From: Acidobacteria bacterium Mor1
Lineage (GTDB): Bacteria; Acidobacteriota; Polarisedimenticolia; Polarisedimenticolales; Polarisedimenticolaceae
NCBI GenBank assembly: GCA_001664505.1
Contig: CP011806.1
Location: forward strand, 5,082,830-5,146,829
Length of the DNA stretch: 64,000 nt
Direction of reading: 5' to 3'
This document shows, one piece after another, positions 1-9,524 of the stretch. Position 1 is the first letter of the stretch. Every line of letters begins with the position of its first letter. The position numbers and the translations under genes were made by a program. The notes beneath the pieces are model-generated. The model was not told where the DNA came from. It did no database searches and saw nothing but the letters and a program-made list of their open reading frames with translations.

Positions 1-292
1 CCAGCCGGCGCAACGGCTGGCGCACGCCGAGGCTCGCCTGCAGGTTGTCGTAGAACCCGCTGCGGTCCTCGTAGCCGGCGCGCAGTTCGGTGTCGAAACG
101 GCCGCGACCCGCCTGGAGCTTGCCGGCGGCGATCTCCCGCAGCTCCTCGGCGGCGAGCAGGCCGGGGTAGTGCCGCTCCACCGAACCCAGCACCTCGCCG
201 AGTCCGAGGGGATTCGCGCCGGGTCGGGTCGCGCCCGTAGCCGTCGGCTCGGCCAGCAGCATCCCGGAGGAGAGGAGGAGTTCGAGAATCAC
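1..292 (-). CDS. TolC-family outer membrane efflux protein, N-terminal part (gene runs off the window)
   Basis: Reading leftward from a GTG at 292, 97 codons are visible before the window ends. After a short hydrophobic start the protein reads LGEVLGSVERHYPGLLAAEE, followed by a region with GRGRFD and GFYDNLQASLGVRQPL. That is the usual opening of TolC-like outer membrane factors, which form the trimeric channel through the outer membrane for an ABC or RND exporter. The GTG overlaps the TGA of the HlyD-type adaptor gene by four bases (GTGA), so the two are translationally coupled. Together with the upstream ABC protein this gives all three parts of a tripartite exporter. The family is clear, but the C-terminal three quarters, including most of the hairpin repeats, lie outside the window. 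Confidence 0.75.
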   Translation of the reverse strand, partial: MILELLLSSGMLLAEPTATGATRPGANPLGLGEVLGSVERHYPGLLAAEELREIAAGKLQAGRGRFDTELRAGYEDRSGFYDNLQASLGVRQPLRRL

Positions 293-1596
293 GCTTTGCC
301 TTTCGCAGCCGGCGCGGTTTCCACGCTCGGCGGGAAGCCGTTGAGCTGGCGCCACAGTTCGTATCCGAGCCGCACCTCGTCGAGCAGCACCCAGCCGTTG
401 GCCCGGGCGCCCTGTCTCAGGTAGCGGGACTCCGGCCACGGCTCCGAGTCCGGGTCCGGGCCGACCAGGATGCGGAATCGTCCGGTACCGTCATCCTGGG
501 CGTCGACGATCAATACCTCGCCGCCGAAGGTGCCCACGGCGACCGATGGCCAGCCGCTGAACTGCACGGCGGGCCAACCCTCGAACTGGATGCGAACCTT
601 GCGTCCGGGATCGATCAGCGGCGCGTCATTACCCCGAACCCAGAGCTCCACGGCGAGCTGCTCGGTGTCCGGCACGAAGTCGATCAGCGGATCGCCCTGC
701 TTCAGCAGGTCCGCCCGGGCGGCCGCGCGGACACGGAACACCCGGCCGTCCCGGGGAGCGACCACGATCTGGGTCTTCTGGCGTTCGGCGGCGATCACCG
801 CCTCGTTGCGGCCCTTCTCGGCGAGTGCCGACTTGCTCCGCGCCTCTTCGCGCAGGGTGCGGGTGCTCTCGATCTTGACCCGCAGATCCCGGTCGACCTG
901 GCCGACCCTGGCGCGCTTCGAGGTCTCCTCGTTGAGCGCCTGCTCCACGGCGGCCCGGGCGGCCTCGACGCTGGCGGCGGCGCTGGCGTGGGCCGCCTCG
1001 GCGGTCTGGAAGTCGAGCTCCGAAACCAATCGCCGGGAGAACAGCCGCCGGCGCCGCTCCAGGTCCGCTTTCTTCTGCACCAGTTCCGCCTCCTTGGCCT
1101 GGAGGTGCTGGCGCTTCTCGCGGACCTTCTCGATGGCGACCCGCAGGTCCGCCTCGGCGGCGGCTACGGCGAGTGCCCGGGCCTCCTCGAGGTTGATCAA
1201 CTGCTGCTCGTAGGCAGCGATCTGTTGTTCGGCGGCTTCGACCTTGGCGGCCGAGAGATCGATCTGCTGCTGAAGCCGCGACGCGTACTGGGGGTCCTGG
1301 TCGGCCATCTCGACGAGCAGGTCGCCCTTTTTCACCTCTGCCCCTTCCAGGGCGAAGATCTCGACCACGCGGCCGGTCACCGGAGCCGGGAGCGTCTGGA
1401 TCCGGTCCAGCGGATCGACCGCGGCGACCCGTCCGCCGGCGGGGATGTTCTGACGCCAGGGCGTCACGATCAGCAGAATCGGCAGCACGATCAGGAGCGC
1501 CGTCAGCGAGTAGGTCACCATCCGCATTGCCCGGGGCGGAGCCACCAGGCCGAGGGCGGGGAGGGGAGCCGTGTTCACGAGGGTTTCGGTCTTCAT
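289..1596 (-). CDS. HlyD-family periplasmic adaptor (membrane fusion protein)
   Basis: A 435-residue adaptor that would bridge the inner-membrane ABC protein and the TolC channel. Start: the ATG at 1596 overlaps the stop of the ABC gene (ATGA); longer in-frame readings extend into that gene and are unlikely. Visible architecture: short cytoplasmic N-terminus, one transmembrane helix (about residues 28-48), a biotinyl-lipoyl-like half (LPAPVTGRVVEIFALEGAEV, a hallmark of the family), a long alanine/glutamate-rich coiled-coil hairpin (about residues 90-270), the second lipoyl half (IVVAPRDGRVFRVR), then a beta-barrel part ending LLDEVRLGYELWRQLNGFPP. The substrate is unknown and no candidate secreted substrate lies beside the operon within the window. 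Confidence 0.9.
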   Translation of the reverse strand: MKTETLVNTAPLPALGLVAPPRAMRMVTYSLTALLIVLPILLIVTPWRQNIPAGGRVAAVDPLDRIQTLPAPVTGRVVEIFALEGAEVKKGDLLVEMADQDPQYASRLQQQIDLSAAKVEAAEQQIAAYEQQLINLEEARALAVAAAEADLRVAIEKVREKRQHLQAKEAELVQKKADLERRRRLFSRRLVSELDFQTAEAAHASAAASVEAARAAVEQALNEETSKRARVGQVDRDLRVKIESTRTLREEARSKSALAEKGRNEAVIAAERQKTQIVVAPRDGRVFRVRAAARADLLKQGDPLIDFVPDTEQLAVELWVRGNDAPLIDPGRKVRIQFEGWPAVQFSGWPSVAVGTFGGEVLIVDAQDDGTGRFRILVGPDPDSEPWPESRYLRQGARANGWVLLDEVRLGYELWRQLNGFPPSVETAPAAKGKA

Positions 1597-3725
1597 GATG
1601 CGTAGGCCTCTTCGGTGGTCATCGCACCGTTCAGGTCGATGACCCGGTCGCAGCGCTCGAGCACTTCGGGACGGTTGGAGACGATCACCAGGGTCCAGGG
1701 GCAAGGCGTATCGCAAAGCGCGTTCAACGCCCGCTCGACTCCCTTGGGAGACATCCCCTCGAGGGTTCCGTCGATCAGCAGCAGCCGGGGCTGCTGGGAA
1801 ATCGCTCGGGACAGCATCAGCCGCAGGATCTGCCCCTGGGACAGCGGCCGGCCCTTGGAGGTCAGCCGGGTGTCGAGCCCGTCGGGCAGGGTGGTGAAGG
1901 TGCGCAGCAAGCCGGTGCGGCGCAGCGCATCGTGGAGATCCTCGGCGGCAAGCGCCCGGCCGAGCAGCACGTTCTCACGAATCGTTCCCTCGAAGACCTC
2001 CGGTTCGGAAACCATCGCCACCTGCGTGCGCAGGGTTTCCAGCCGGAAGCCGCGGAGGTCGATCCCGTCGATCTCCACGCTGCCCTTCTCCGGGATCACG
2101 GCGCCGAAGAGCATCTCGATCAAACGGCTCTTGCCGGAACCGCTCGGTCCCTTGATCCCGATGCGCTGCCCCGGCTCGATGTCCAGGGAGAGGTCCTCGA
2201 TCAAGGTCCGCCGGTTGTTTCCGTGGAGAGCCACGTCGCGAATGCGAATCTCGGCGCCCCGCTGGTCCAGGCTCTCGGGGCGGGACCAGGAGTCGCCGCT
2301 GGTGCGCTCCAACCGCAGGTCGAGCAGGTTGCCGAGCTTGTCCACGGCGGCCATCAGGTCGTAGAACGACTCGAAGTGTTTGCCCATCTTGGCGATGGAG
2401 CCGACCACGTAGGTCACGATCAGCTCCGCGGCGACCAGCTGGCCCAGGGTCAGTTCGCCGCGAATCACGAGGGCGCCGCCGATACCGAGCAGTGCGACGC
2501 TGGCGAGTACCTGCAGGCCCAGCATCGCGACGATCTGGCGAAAGAGCACCCGGTAGTGATCCCGCCGCGCCCGGACGTAGCTGCGGGCCAGTTCATCGGA
2601 GCGTTGCAGCACGTACTCCCGGGCCGCCGGGTTCTTGAAGGTGATCGGGCTGCGGGCGACATCCTCCAGCCAGCTCGCCATGGCGTATTTGGTCTTGCTC
2701 TCACCGATGGCGCTCTTGATCCCGGAACGTCCCATGAAAAACACGATGAAGAACATGATGCCGATCAGGATCAGGTCGAACAGCAGCAGCAGCGGGTGGT
2801 AGAAGGCCAGCACCAGGAGGCCGATCAGGACTCCCAGGACCACGCCGATGCCGTCGAGGAGCAGCAGCGAGCTCATCTTCTGCACGGTGATCACGTCGAA
2901 GAAGCGGTTGACCAGTTCGGGTCCGTAGGCGCGGTCGTAGGTGCTGCGGTGCACCCGGGGCAGCCGGTGGGACAGGTCGGTGACCATCCTCACGAAGATC
3001 CGGCGCTGCAGCAGCTCCACGGCGAAGGCCTGGAGGGCGCCGAGGGTCGCGGCGAAGCCGAGACCGACCGCCAGCAGCGCTGCAAGCACGAGCACCGGGG
3101 CCATCGCGCCGCCGAAGGCGACGAAGTTGACCAGGGCCTGCACGGCGATCGGCGTCGCCAGCAACATGGCACCGATGAACGCCGAAAAGATCACCACGGC
3201 CCACAGGTCCTGCCGGTCGGGCCGCACGATCGCCAGGAGCCGGGAGAGCGGTGAGGGTGCCGGCTCGGTCTCGGTCGCCGCGGCCGGTGCGCAGGGGGCT
3301 GCCGGGTGGAGGCTCAGGCCGACGACCTCGGATCCGGATCCCGGGACCATCGGGGCCAGCTCGTCGAAGGCGATGACGCGGGGCTCCTCATCGGGGGCCT
3401 CGATGATTTCCAGTTGGGCGCCGCGCAGGTCGGTCAGGAGCGCGTACCCGCCGTCGGCCAGCGCGAGCAGGACCGGGGTGTCCCGGCTGACCGGGGTGGA
3501 GTCGAGCAGGCGCTCGGCGGTGACCGGGACGCTGCGCAGGCCCGACCGCCGGGCGGCCAGCGCCAGCACGTCCAGGTCCCGGCCGGCCTCCGTGGCGGTT
3601 TCCAGCCGGGCGGCCTCGACGCGGCGTGCGACGGTGGCAGGGTCGCAGGGGAGCCCCAGTCTTTCGGTCAGCAGGGTGAGCCAGCGCTGCTCGTAGTTCG
3701 AGGGCTGACGGATTGTTCGGTCCAT
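1593..3725 (-). CDS. Type-I-secretion-like ABC transporter with degenerate ATPase motifs
   Basis: A 710-residue half-transporter. Residues 1-130 resemble the C39-like domain of HlyB-type exporters but show no catalytic Cys in the expected QxxxxCG context. Five to six membrane helices follow (about 175-430), then a nucleotide-binding domain. Walker A is intact (GPSGSGKS, 526-533). The signature reads LSQGQ (628-632). The Walker B aspartate (D652) is followed by Gly instead of the catalytic Glu (LLLIDGTLEG), and the H-loop has Asn at about 684 (VIVSNRPE) where His is expected. Such a domain may bind ATP but should hydrolyse it poorly in the canonical way. It is first in an operon with HlyD and TolC-like genes, all coupled by 4-base overlaps. 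The ATG at 3725 lies 10 bases after a GGAG. Confidence 0.85.
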   Translation of the reverse strand: MDRTIRQPSNYEQRWLTLLTERLGLPCDPATVARRVEAARLETATEAGRDLDVLALAARRSGLRSVPVTAERLLDSTPVSRDTPVLLALADGGYALLTDLRGAQLEIIEAPDEEPRVIAFDELAPMVPGSGSEVVGLSLHPAAPCAPAAATETEPAPSPLSRLLAIVRPDRQDLWAVVIFSAFIGAMLLATPIAVQALVNFVAFGGAMAPVLVLAALLAVGLGFAATLGALQAFAVELLQRRIFVRMVTDLSHRLPRVHRSTYDRAYGPELVNRFFDVITVQKMSSLLLLDGIGVVLGVLIGLLVLAFYHPLLLLFDLILIGIMFFIVFFMGRSGIKSAIGESKTKYAMASWLEDVARSPITFKNPAAREYVLQRSDELARSYVRARRDHYRVLFRQIVAMLGLQVLASVALLGIGGALVIRGELTLGQLVAAELIVTYVVGSIAKMGKHFESFYDLMAAVDKLGNLLDLRLERTSGDSWSRPESLDQRGAEIRIRDVALHGNNRRTLIEDLSLDIEPGQRIGIKGPSGSGKSRLIEMLFGAVIPEKGSVEIDGIDLRGFRLETLRTQVAMVSEPEVFEGTIRENVLLGRALAAEDLHDALRRTGLLRTFTTLPDGLDTRLTSKGRPLSQGQILRLMLSRAISQQPRLLLIDGTLEGMSPKGVERALNALCDTPCPWTLVIVSNRPEVLERCDRVIDLNGAMTTEEAYAS

Positions 3726-3809
3726 CGGGATCGGTCTCCGGTGTCATGGGGTTTCGAGCGAAGGCAGTGCCAATCTACCGATCGGCTGAATGTTCTTCAA
3801 ATAGGAAGT

Positions 3810-3838
3810 TTGGAGCCAATTGTTAGGTCTGATAGAAT
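3810..3838 (+). promoter_or_regulatory. Sigma-70-type promoter of the LysR-family gene
   Basis: TTGGAG (3810-3815) and TAGAAT (3833-3838) are separated by 17 bases and lie just before the regulator's GGAG and ATG, giving a predicted leader of roughly 15 nt. The same 135-base gap must also hold the promoter of the leftward exporter operon, which I could not place. Confidence 0.6.
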
Positions 3839-3860
3839 GAAGCTCCTACACGGAGAACTG

Positions 3861-4772
3861 ATGATGGAATGGCTTAACTATCACCATTTGCTGTATTTCT
3901 GGACCGTGGCCCGGGAGGGGAGTATCGCCAAGGCCTCGAAGAAGCTTTCGCTGGCCCCTCCGACGATTTCAACCCAGATCCGGGCTCTAGAGGACAGTCT
4001 CGGCCACGACCTGTTCGCCCGGAAGGGCCGGGGGCTGGTGCTCACCGATACCGGGCGTCTGGTGCTGCACTACGCCGACGACATCTTCGGCCTCGGGCGA
4101 GAGTTGCTGACGGCGGTCAAGCAGGGGCCCAGCGAGCGCTCGCTGAAGCTGAGCGTCGGCGTGACCGATGCGGTGCCCAAGCTGGCCGCCCGGGAGCTGC
4201 TCAAACCGGCGATGGGGGGCGAGCACCCGGCCCAGGTCACCATCCGTGAGGGCAAGCTCGACGCGCTGGTGGCGGAGCTGGCGACCCATCGGTTCGACCT
4301 GGTGCTCTCCGACTACCGCTACAGTTCGGCCTCCAGCATCCGCATCTATCATCACCGTCTCGGCGAGTGCGGCGTGACCTTCTACGCCGCCCCGCGGCTC
4401 GCCGAAAAGTTGGCTCCCGGCTTTCCCGAGTCCCTCGATGGTGCGCCGGCCTTACTCCAGACCGACAACACCGCACTCCGTGGTTCCCTGGAGGCCTGGT
4501 TCTCGGGCAAGGGCATCCGGCCGGTTCCGGTTGCCGAATTCGAGGACACGGCGCTACTCAAGGTGTTCGGAAGCGACGGCAGCGGTTTCTTCGCCCTGCC
4601 GAGCATCGCCGTGGACGAGGTCAAGCGCAGCCACGGAGTCGAGGTCATCGGAGAGGCGGAAGATTGCCGCGAGACTTTCTTCGCGCTGACGGCCGAGCGG
4701 CGGCTGAAACATCCGGCGGTGCTGCGGATGACACGGGTGGCCCGGCGGGATCTGTTCGGGGAGAAGGGGTAG
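3861..4772 (+). CDS. LysR-family transcriptional regulator, NhaR-like
   Basis: A 303-residue regulator. It begins MMEWLNYHHLLYFWTVAREG, very like NhaR-type LysR activators, with a helix-turn-helix at about residues 20-42 (SLAPPTISTQIRAL) and the LysR linker. The remainder fits the two-lobed periplasmic-binding-like effector domain. The ATG at 3861 follows GGAG at 3852-3855; a second ATG at 3864 is also possible. It is divergent from the exporter operon, the usual layout for a LysR protein controlling its neighbour, so control of that operon is a reasonable inference. NhaR itself responds to Na+ and pH; whether this homologue does is not visible. Confidence 0.88.
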   Translation: MMEWLNYHHLLYFWTVAREGSIAKASKKLSLAPPTISTQIRALEDSLGHDLFARKGRGLVLTDTGRLVLHYADDIFGLGRELLTAVKQGPSERSLKLSVGVTDAVPKLAARELLKPAMGGEHPAQVTIREGKLDALVAELATHRFDLVLSDYRYSSASSIRIYHHRLGECGVTFYAAPRLAEKLAPGFPESLDGAPALLQTDNTALRGSLEAWFSGKGIRPVPVAEFEDTALLKVFGSDGSGFFALPSIAVDEVKRSHGVEVIGEAEDCRETFFALTAERRLKHPAVLRMTRVARRDLFGEKG

Positions 4773-4793
4773 CGCCCGCTGCGGCAGCCGGTT

Positions 4794-6071
4794 CTATCGG
4801 CGTCCGGTGCAGCTGGCGTAGTAGGTCACGGTGGCCGGCCAGTCACTGAAGATGCCGCTGACCTCGACCTCCCGGGCCAGCACGTCCATCAGTTCCATGG
4901 TGTCTCCGCTGCGATCGATCGCGTCGGCAATCGACTGGTAGTACCAACCTCCGGCATTCCCTTCGAGGGCTCCGGAGCGCTCCAGGGTCCAGGTCACGAT
5001 CTCCAGTCCCGCCTCCCGGGCGGCACGGGCGTAGGCCGACGGCACGATCCGCTGCCTGTCGTCGAGGGTCACCAGTACCCAGGTCGGCGGGGCGATGATT
5101 CGGACGCCGTCGCCGGCGATCGCCTCGAAGGTCGGAGTCCAGGTCGCGGGGTCGGAAGGATCGAGCCCGTCGGCGTAGCGACCGTCCAGGTAGATGACCT
5201 GCCCCCCGTATTCCGCCGCATGCTCCAGCCAGAACAGCACATCGTCGTAGTCGAACGACTGTAGCCAGACCCGTTCCGGTGGAATACCGGCATTCCGGTA
5301 GTCCGCGACCAGCTGCCGGGCGTAGTCGTGCCGGCCGTAGTCCCCCTCGAAGGGCATCTCCACCTCAGGCGCCTTCAGTTCCGGGATGAAGCCGGCTCCG
5401 AGTTCCTCGATCAGCTCAACGGACTCGGCATGGGTCAAGAGCGTGCCGCAGCCGGCGTAGAGCTCGGTGCGCCACGGCGGTGTGCCGCCCATGTAGGCCT
5501 CGACGGTGGTGGCCGTGGGGTCGAAGGCGTCCATCTTGCCGCAGAGCCGTTTGAACTCGGCGGTCGTCAGATCGCTCGCGCAGCAGCGAGCCGCAGCCGG
5601 CGTGCCGTCCGCGGGGTCGGCCGGGCGGAACGGCTCCCGGCACTTCGCGGCGAGCTCGGGGATCGCAAGGATGTTCGTCGTCGTATGCAGGTCGCACTGG
5701 GCGTGACGACAAACCAATTCCCGGTCCCGGGTGAAGGTCACGTCGCATTCGATCCGGCCTGCTCCCTGCCGCGCCGCGGCGATGTAGGACTCGCGGGTGT
5801 GTTCCGGAAACTGCAGCGGAGCTCCGCGGTGCCCGATGGAAAAGTCGGTGGGCGAGAAGGGGCCGCCGGCGCACGCGGCCAGCTCGTCCTTGAGTGGGCT
5901 CGGGGCCATATCGTCGATCAGGAAGTAGGGGCGTTCACCGACCTGGGTCAGGCGCTTCTCAGGTGCCGTCGCGTCCGGGTGATCGGCCGGTTCGCACCCG
6001 CACGAGATGAGGGCCCCCAGGAAGAGAGCACCGATTGCGAGCCGTCTTGGCGTGGTCCGTCTCACGTTCAT
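4794..6071 (-). CDS. Glycerophosphodiester phosphodiesterase-like lipoprotein
   Basis: A 425-residue protein with a lipoprotein signal (hydrophobic stretch then LISC, Cys about 24), so probably anchored in the envelope. The GDPD catalytic start is present: [18 protein letters not shown], then [11 protein letters not shown] and [10 protein letters not shown], giving the two His and the Glu/Asp metal ligands of the TIM-barrel family; the C-terminal [10 protein letters not shown] segment is also typical. Family members hydrolyse glycerophosphodiesters to an alcohol and glycerol-3-phosphate. The domain carries extra Cys-containing insertions, expected for an extracytoplasmic disulphide-bonded form. 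Start: ATG at 6071; a TTG 12 bases upstream is possible, and neither has a clear ribosome site. It is convergent with the LysR gene and divergent from the FG-GAP gene. Confidence 0.85.
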   Translation of the reverse strand: MNVRRTTPRRLAIGALFLGALISCGCEPADHPDATAPEKRLTQVGERPYFLIDDMAPSPLKDELAACAGGPFSPTDFSIGHRGAPLQFPEHTRESYIAAARQGAGRIECDVTFTRDRELVCRHAQCDLHTTTNILAIPELAAKCREPFRPADPADGTPAAARCCASDLTTAEFKRLCGKMDAFDPTATTVEAYMGGTPPWRTELYAGCGTLLTHAESVELIEELGAGFIPELKAPEVEMPFEGDYGRHDYARQLVADYRNAGIPPERVWLQSFDYDDVLFWLEHAAEYGGQVIYLDGRYADGLDPSDPATWTPTFEAIAGDGVRIIAPPTWVLVTLDDRQRIVPSAYARAAREAGLEIVTWTLERSGALEGNAGGWYYQSIADAIDRSGDTMELMDVLAREVEVSGIFSDWPATVTYYASCTGRR

Positions 6072-6174
6072 AGTTTGCCGCAAATGCCGCGTGAAAAGCC
6101 CGCTTTCGGGGGTCTCTACGCATATCCGTCCGGCGAGGTGCCGGACGGCGGCTCTTTATTCGAGGAGACACCCG

Positions 6175-7755
6175 ATGAGGACCTTGCGGACCACCCTTTG
6201 CGGCACGCTGTGGCTGATCGCCTCCCTGGCGTCGGCGGAAACCGAGCAAACCAGCGTCTTCGGCTCGGATGGCGCCCAGTTCGACAACTTCGGCGATTGC
6301 GTCGATATCGACGGGGCGCTGATGGTGGTGGGGGCGCCCTTTCAGGACCCCGGCGGGGTTGACGCGCAGGGTGCCGTGTACGTGTTCGAATCCGATGGGA
6401 TAGGTGGTTGGAACGAGATCAAGAAGATCGTCGCCCCCGACGGCGTAGCCTTCGATCAGCTCGGCACCGACGTGGCGATCTCCGGGGACACGATCGCCGC
6501 CGGCGCGACCGGGGTCGATGGACCCTCGGGCTTCTCCGAGGGGGCGGCCTACATCTTTCGCCGGGACGAAGGGGGAGTGAACAACTGGGGCATGGTGCGC
6601 AAGGTGGTGGCGTCGACGGTGGTCGACGCCATCGCCGACTACGGAGCCGCCGTCGATCTCCAGGGGGACACCCTGGTGGTCGGCGCCCGCACCGCCTACA
6701 GCTCGGCCAACGGCGGCGCCTTCATCTACGGCAAGGATGTCGGAGGCACCGATAACTGGGGCATCGTGCAGGACCTGGTCGACGACGTCTTCGACAGCAA
6801 CGCCAGCTTCGGCGTCGACGTGGCCGTCGACGGCGACGTTCTGGTGGTCGGTGCCGAGAACCTCGACGAGGTCCAGGGGACCTTCAACAACGAGGGCGGG
6901 ATCTACATCTTCACCCGCAGCGGCGGGACCTGGACCCAGTCGGCGAAGCTGTTCGCCAGCGACTCGGAGGACAACGCCCGCTACGGCTCGGCGGTGGCGA
7001 TCTCCGGCGACGTGATCGTGGTGGGGGCGTCCGGCACCGATGGCCCGGGGTTCTCCGCGGGGACGGTCTATGTGATCGAGAAGACCGGCCCCGGCGACGG
7101 AGACTGGGCCGAGACCGAGGTCCTGTTTGCCGACGTGCGCAATTCGTCGGACAGCTTCGGCCGGCACGTCTCGGTGCTGGGAGACACCCTGGTGGTCGGC
7201 GCTTCAGGCGTGGACAACATGGGTAAGGGATTTCGCTTCGATCGCAGCGGCAACGACTGGTCGTTGACCACCACCTACACCGCCAGCGACGGGATCAGCG
7301 GCGACAACCTCGGGGTCGGCTCGGCGATGGCGCCCGGCGTGATCGCTCTCGGGGCGCCGCTCACCGACGAGGGTGGGGTTTATCTCTATCCGTTCGCAGC
7401 CGTGGGACCAACCGGGCCGGGGAGTATCCCGTCGGTGTCGTTGACGGTGGACAAGGCGGCGGTCGCAGGCAATCTGACCCTCAGCTGGGGCGCCAGCTGC
7501 GGCGCCGACGCCCGGGATTACGGCATCTATGAGGGGCAGCTCGGCAACTGGTACAGCCACCAGTCGATCACCTGCACCGACAGCGGCGCGGACCTGACCG
7601 AGGAGATCGTTCCGCTGATCGGAGACCGCTACTTCCTGGTGGTTCCTCTGGGAGATACCGACGAGGGGGGATACGGCACGGACAGCGGCGGGGCGGAGCG
7701 GCCGGTGGGAATGCCTGCTTGCGCGGTCAGCCGGCAGAGCGCGGTCTGCCCCTAG
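6175..7755 (+). CDS. Secreted FG-GAP (integrin alpha-like) repeat protein
   Basis: A 526-residue exported protein with a signal peptide (MRTLRTTLCGTLWLIASLASA). Residues 25-400 consist of about seven repeats of the type DGDVLVVGAENLDE...GGIYIFTRSG, the FG-GAP/beta-propeller blade seen in integrin alpha chains and many secreted bacterial proteins; the propeller usually binds calcium and mediates contacts. The last 110 residues form a separate beta domain (LTLSWGASC... YFLVVPLGDTDEGGYG) and the chain ends SAVCP. The same kind of tail appears on other exported proteins in this window. The ATG at 6175 follows GAGGAG at about 6162. No enzyme motif is visible; function is unknown beyond probable binding or structural role. 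Confidence 0.85.
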   Translation: MRTLRTTLCGTLWLIASLASAETEQTSVFGSDGAQFDNFGDCVDIDGALMVVGAPFQDPGGVDAQGAVYVFESDGIGGWNEIKKIVAPDGVAFDQLGTDVAISGDTIAAGATGVDGPSGFSEGAAYIFRRDEGGVNNWGMVRKVVASTVVDAIADYGAAVDLQGDTLVVGARTAYSSANGGAFIYGKDVGGTDNWGIVQDLVDDVFDSNASFGVDVAVDGDVLVVGAENLDEVQGTFNNEGGIYIFTRSGGTWTQSAKLFASDSEDNARYGSAVAISGDVIVVGASGTDGPGFSAGTVYVIEKTGPGDGDWAETEVLFADVRNSSDSFGRHVSVLGDTLVVGASGVDNMGKGFRFDRSGNDWSLTTTYTASDGISGDNLGVGSAMAPGVIALGAPLTDEGGVYLYPFAAVGPTGPGSIPSVSLTVDKAAVAGNLTLSWGASCGADARDYGIYEGQLGNWYSHQSITCTDSGADLTEEIVPLIGDRYFLVVPLGDTDEGGYGTDSGGAERPVGMPACAVSRQSAVCP

Positions 7756-7801
7756 GGCGCCTGCGGCAAAGCCCGGGATGAAGCTGCGTGTGAAGGAAGA
7801 G

Positions 7802-7837
7802 CTGCGCCGCCGGCGTTCGGTTTCGCCGGCGGCGCAG
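7802..7837. terminator. Perfect 14-bp hairpin between convergent genes
   Basis: CTGCGCCGCCGGCG (7802-7815) pairs perfectly with 7824-7837 across an 8-base loop. It sits between the 3' ends of the FG-GAP gene and the convergent AbgT gene, so it could act in both directions. There is no clear T-run on either side, so intrinsic termination is likely but not certain. Confidence 0.6.
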
Positions 7838-7842
7838 TCGGA

Positions 7843-9387
<1,545 letters not shown>

Positions 9388-9465
9388 CCCACCCTCCTGG
9401 TCGTACGTCCCCTCAGGGCCCTCGTCGCCCTAGGCGACCCGCGATCCTACCACAGGGCAACGGGC

Positions 9466-9496
9466 AAAAAATGAGGGGGGCTCGAAAGCCCCCCTC
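9466..9496 (-). terminator. Intrinsic terminator of the thrombospondin-repeat gene
   Basis: Read on the minus strand, a 10-bp perfect stem GAGGGGGGCT/AGCCCCCCTC (arms 9473-9482 and 9487-9496, tetraloop 9483-9486) is followed by six T (9466-9471). It lies 28 bases after the stop of the gene ending at 9525. Confidence 0.85.
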
Positions 9497-9524
9497 GCCG
9501 TGAACCCGGTGATCCGCGCGGGGA

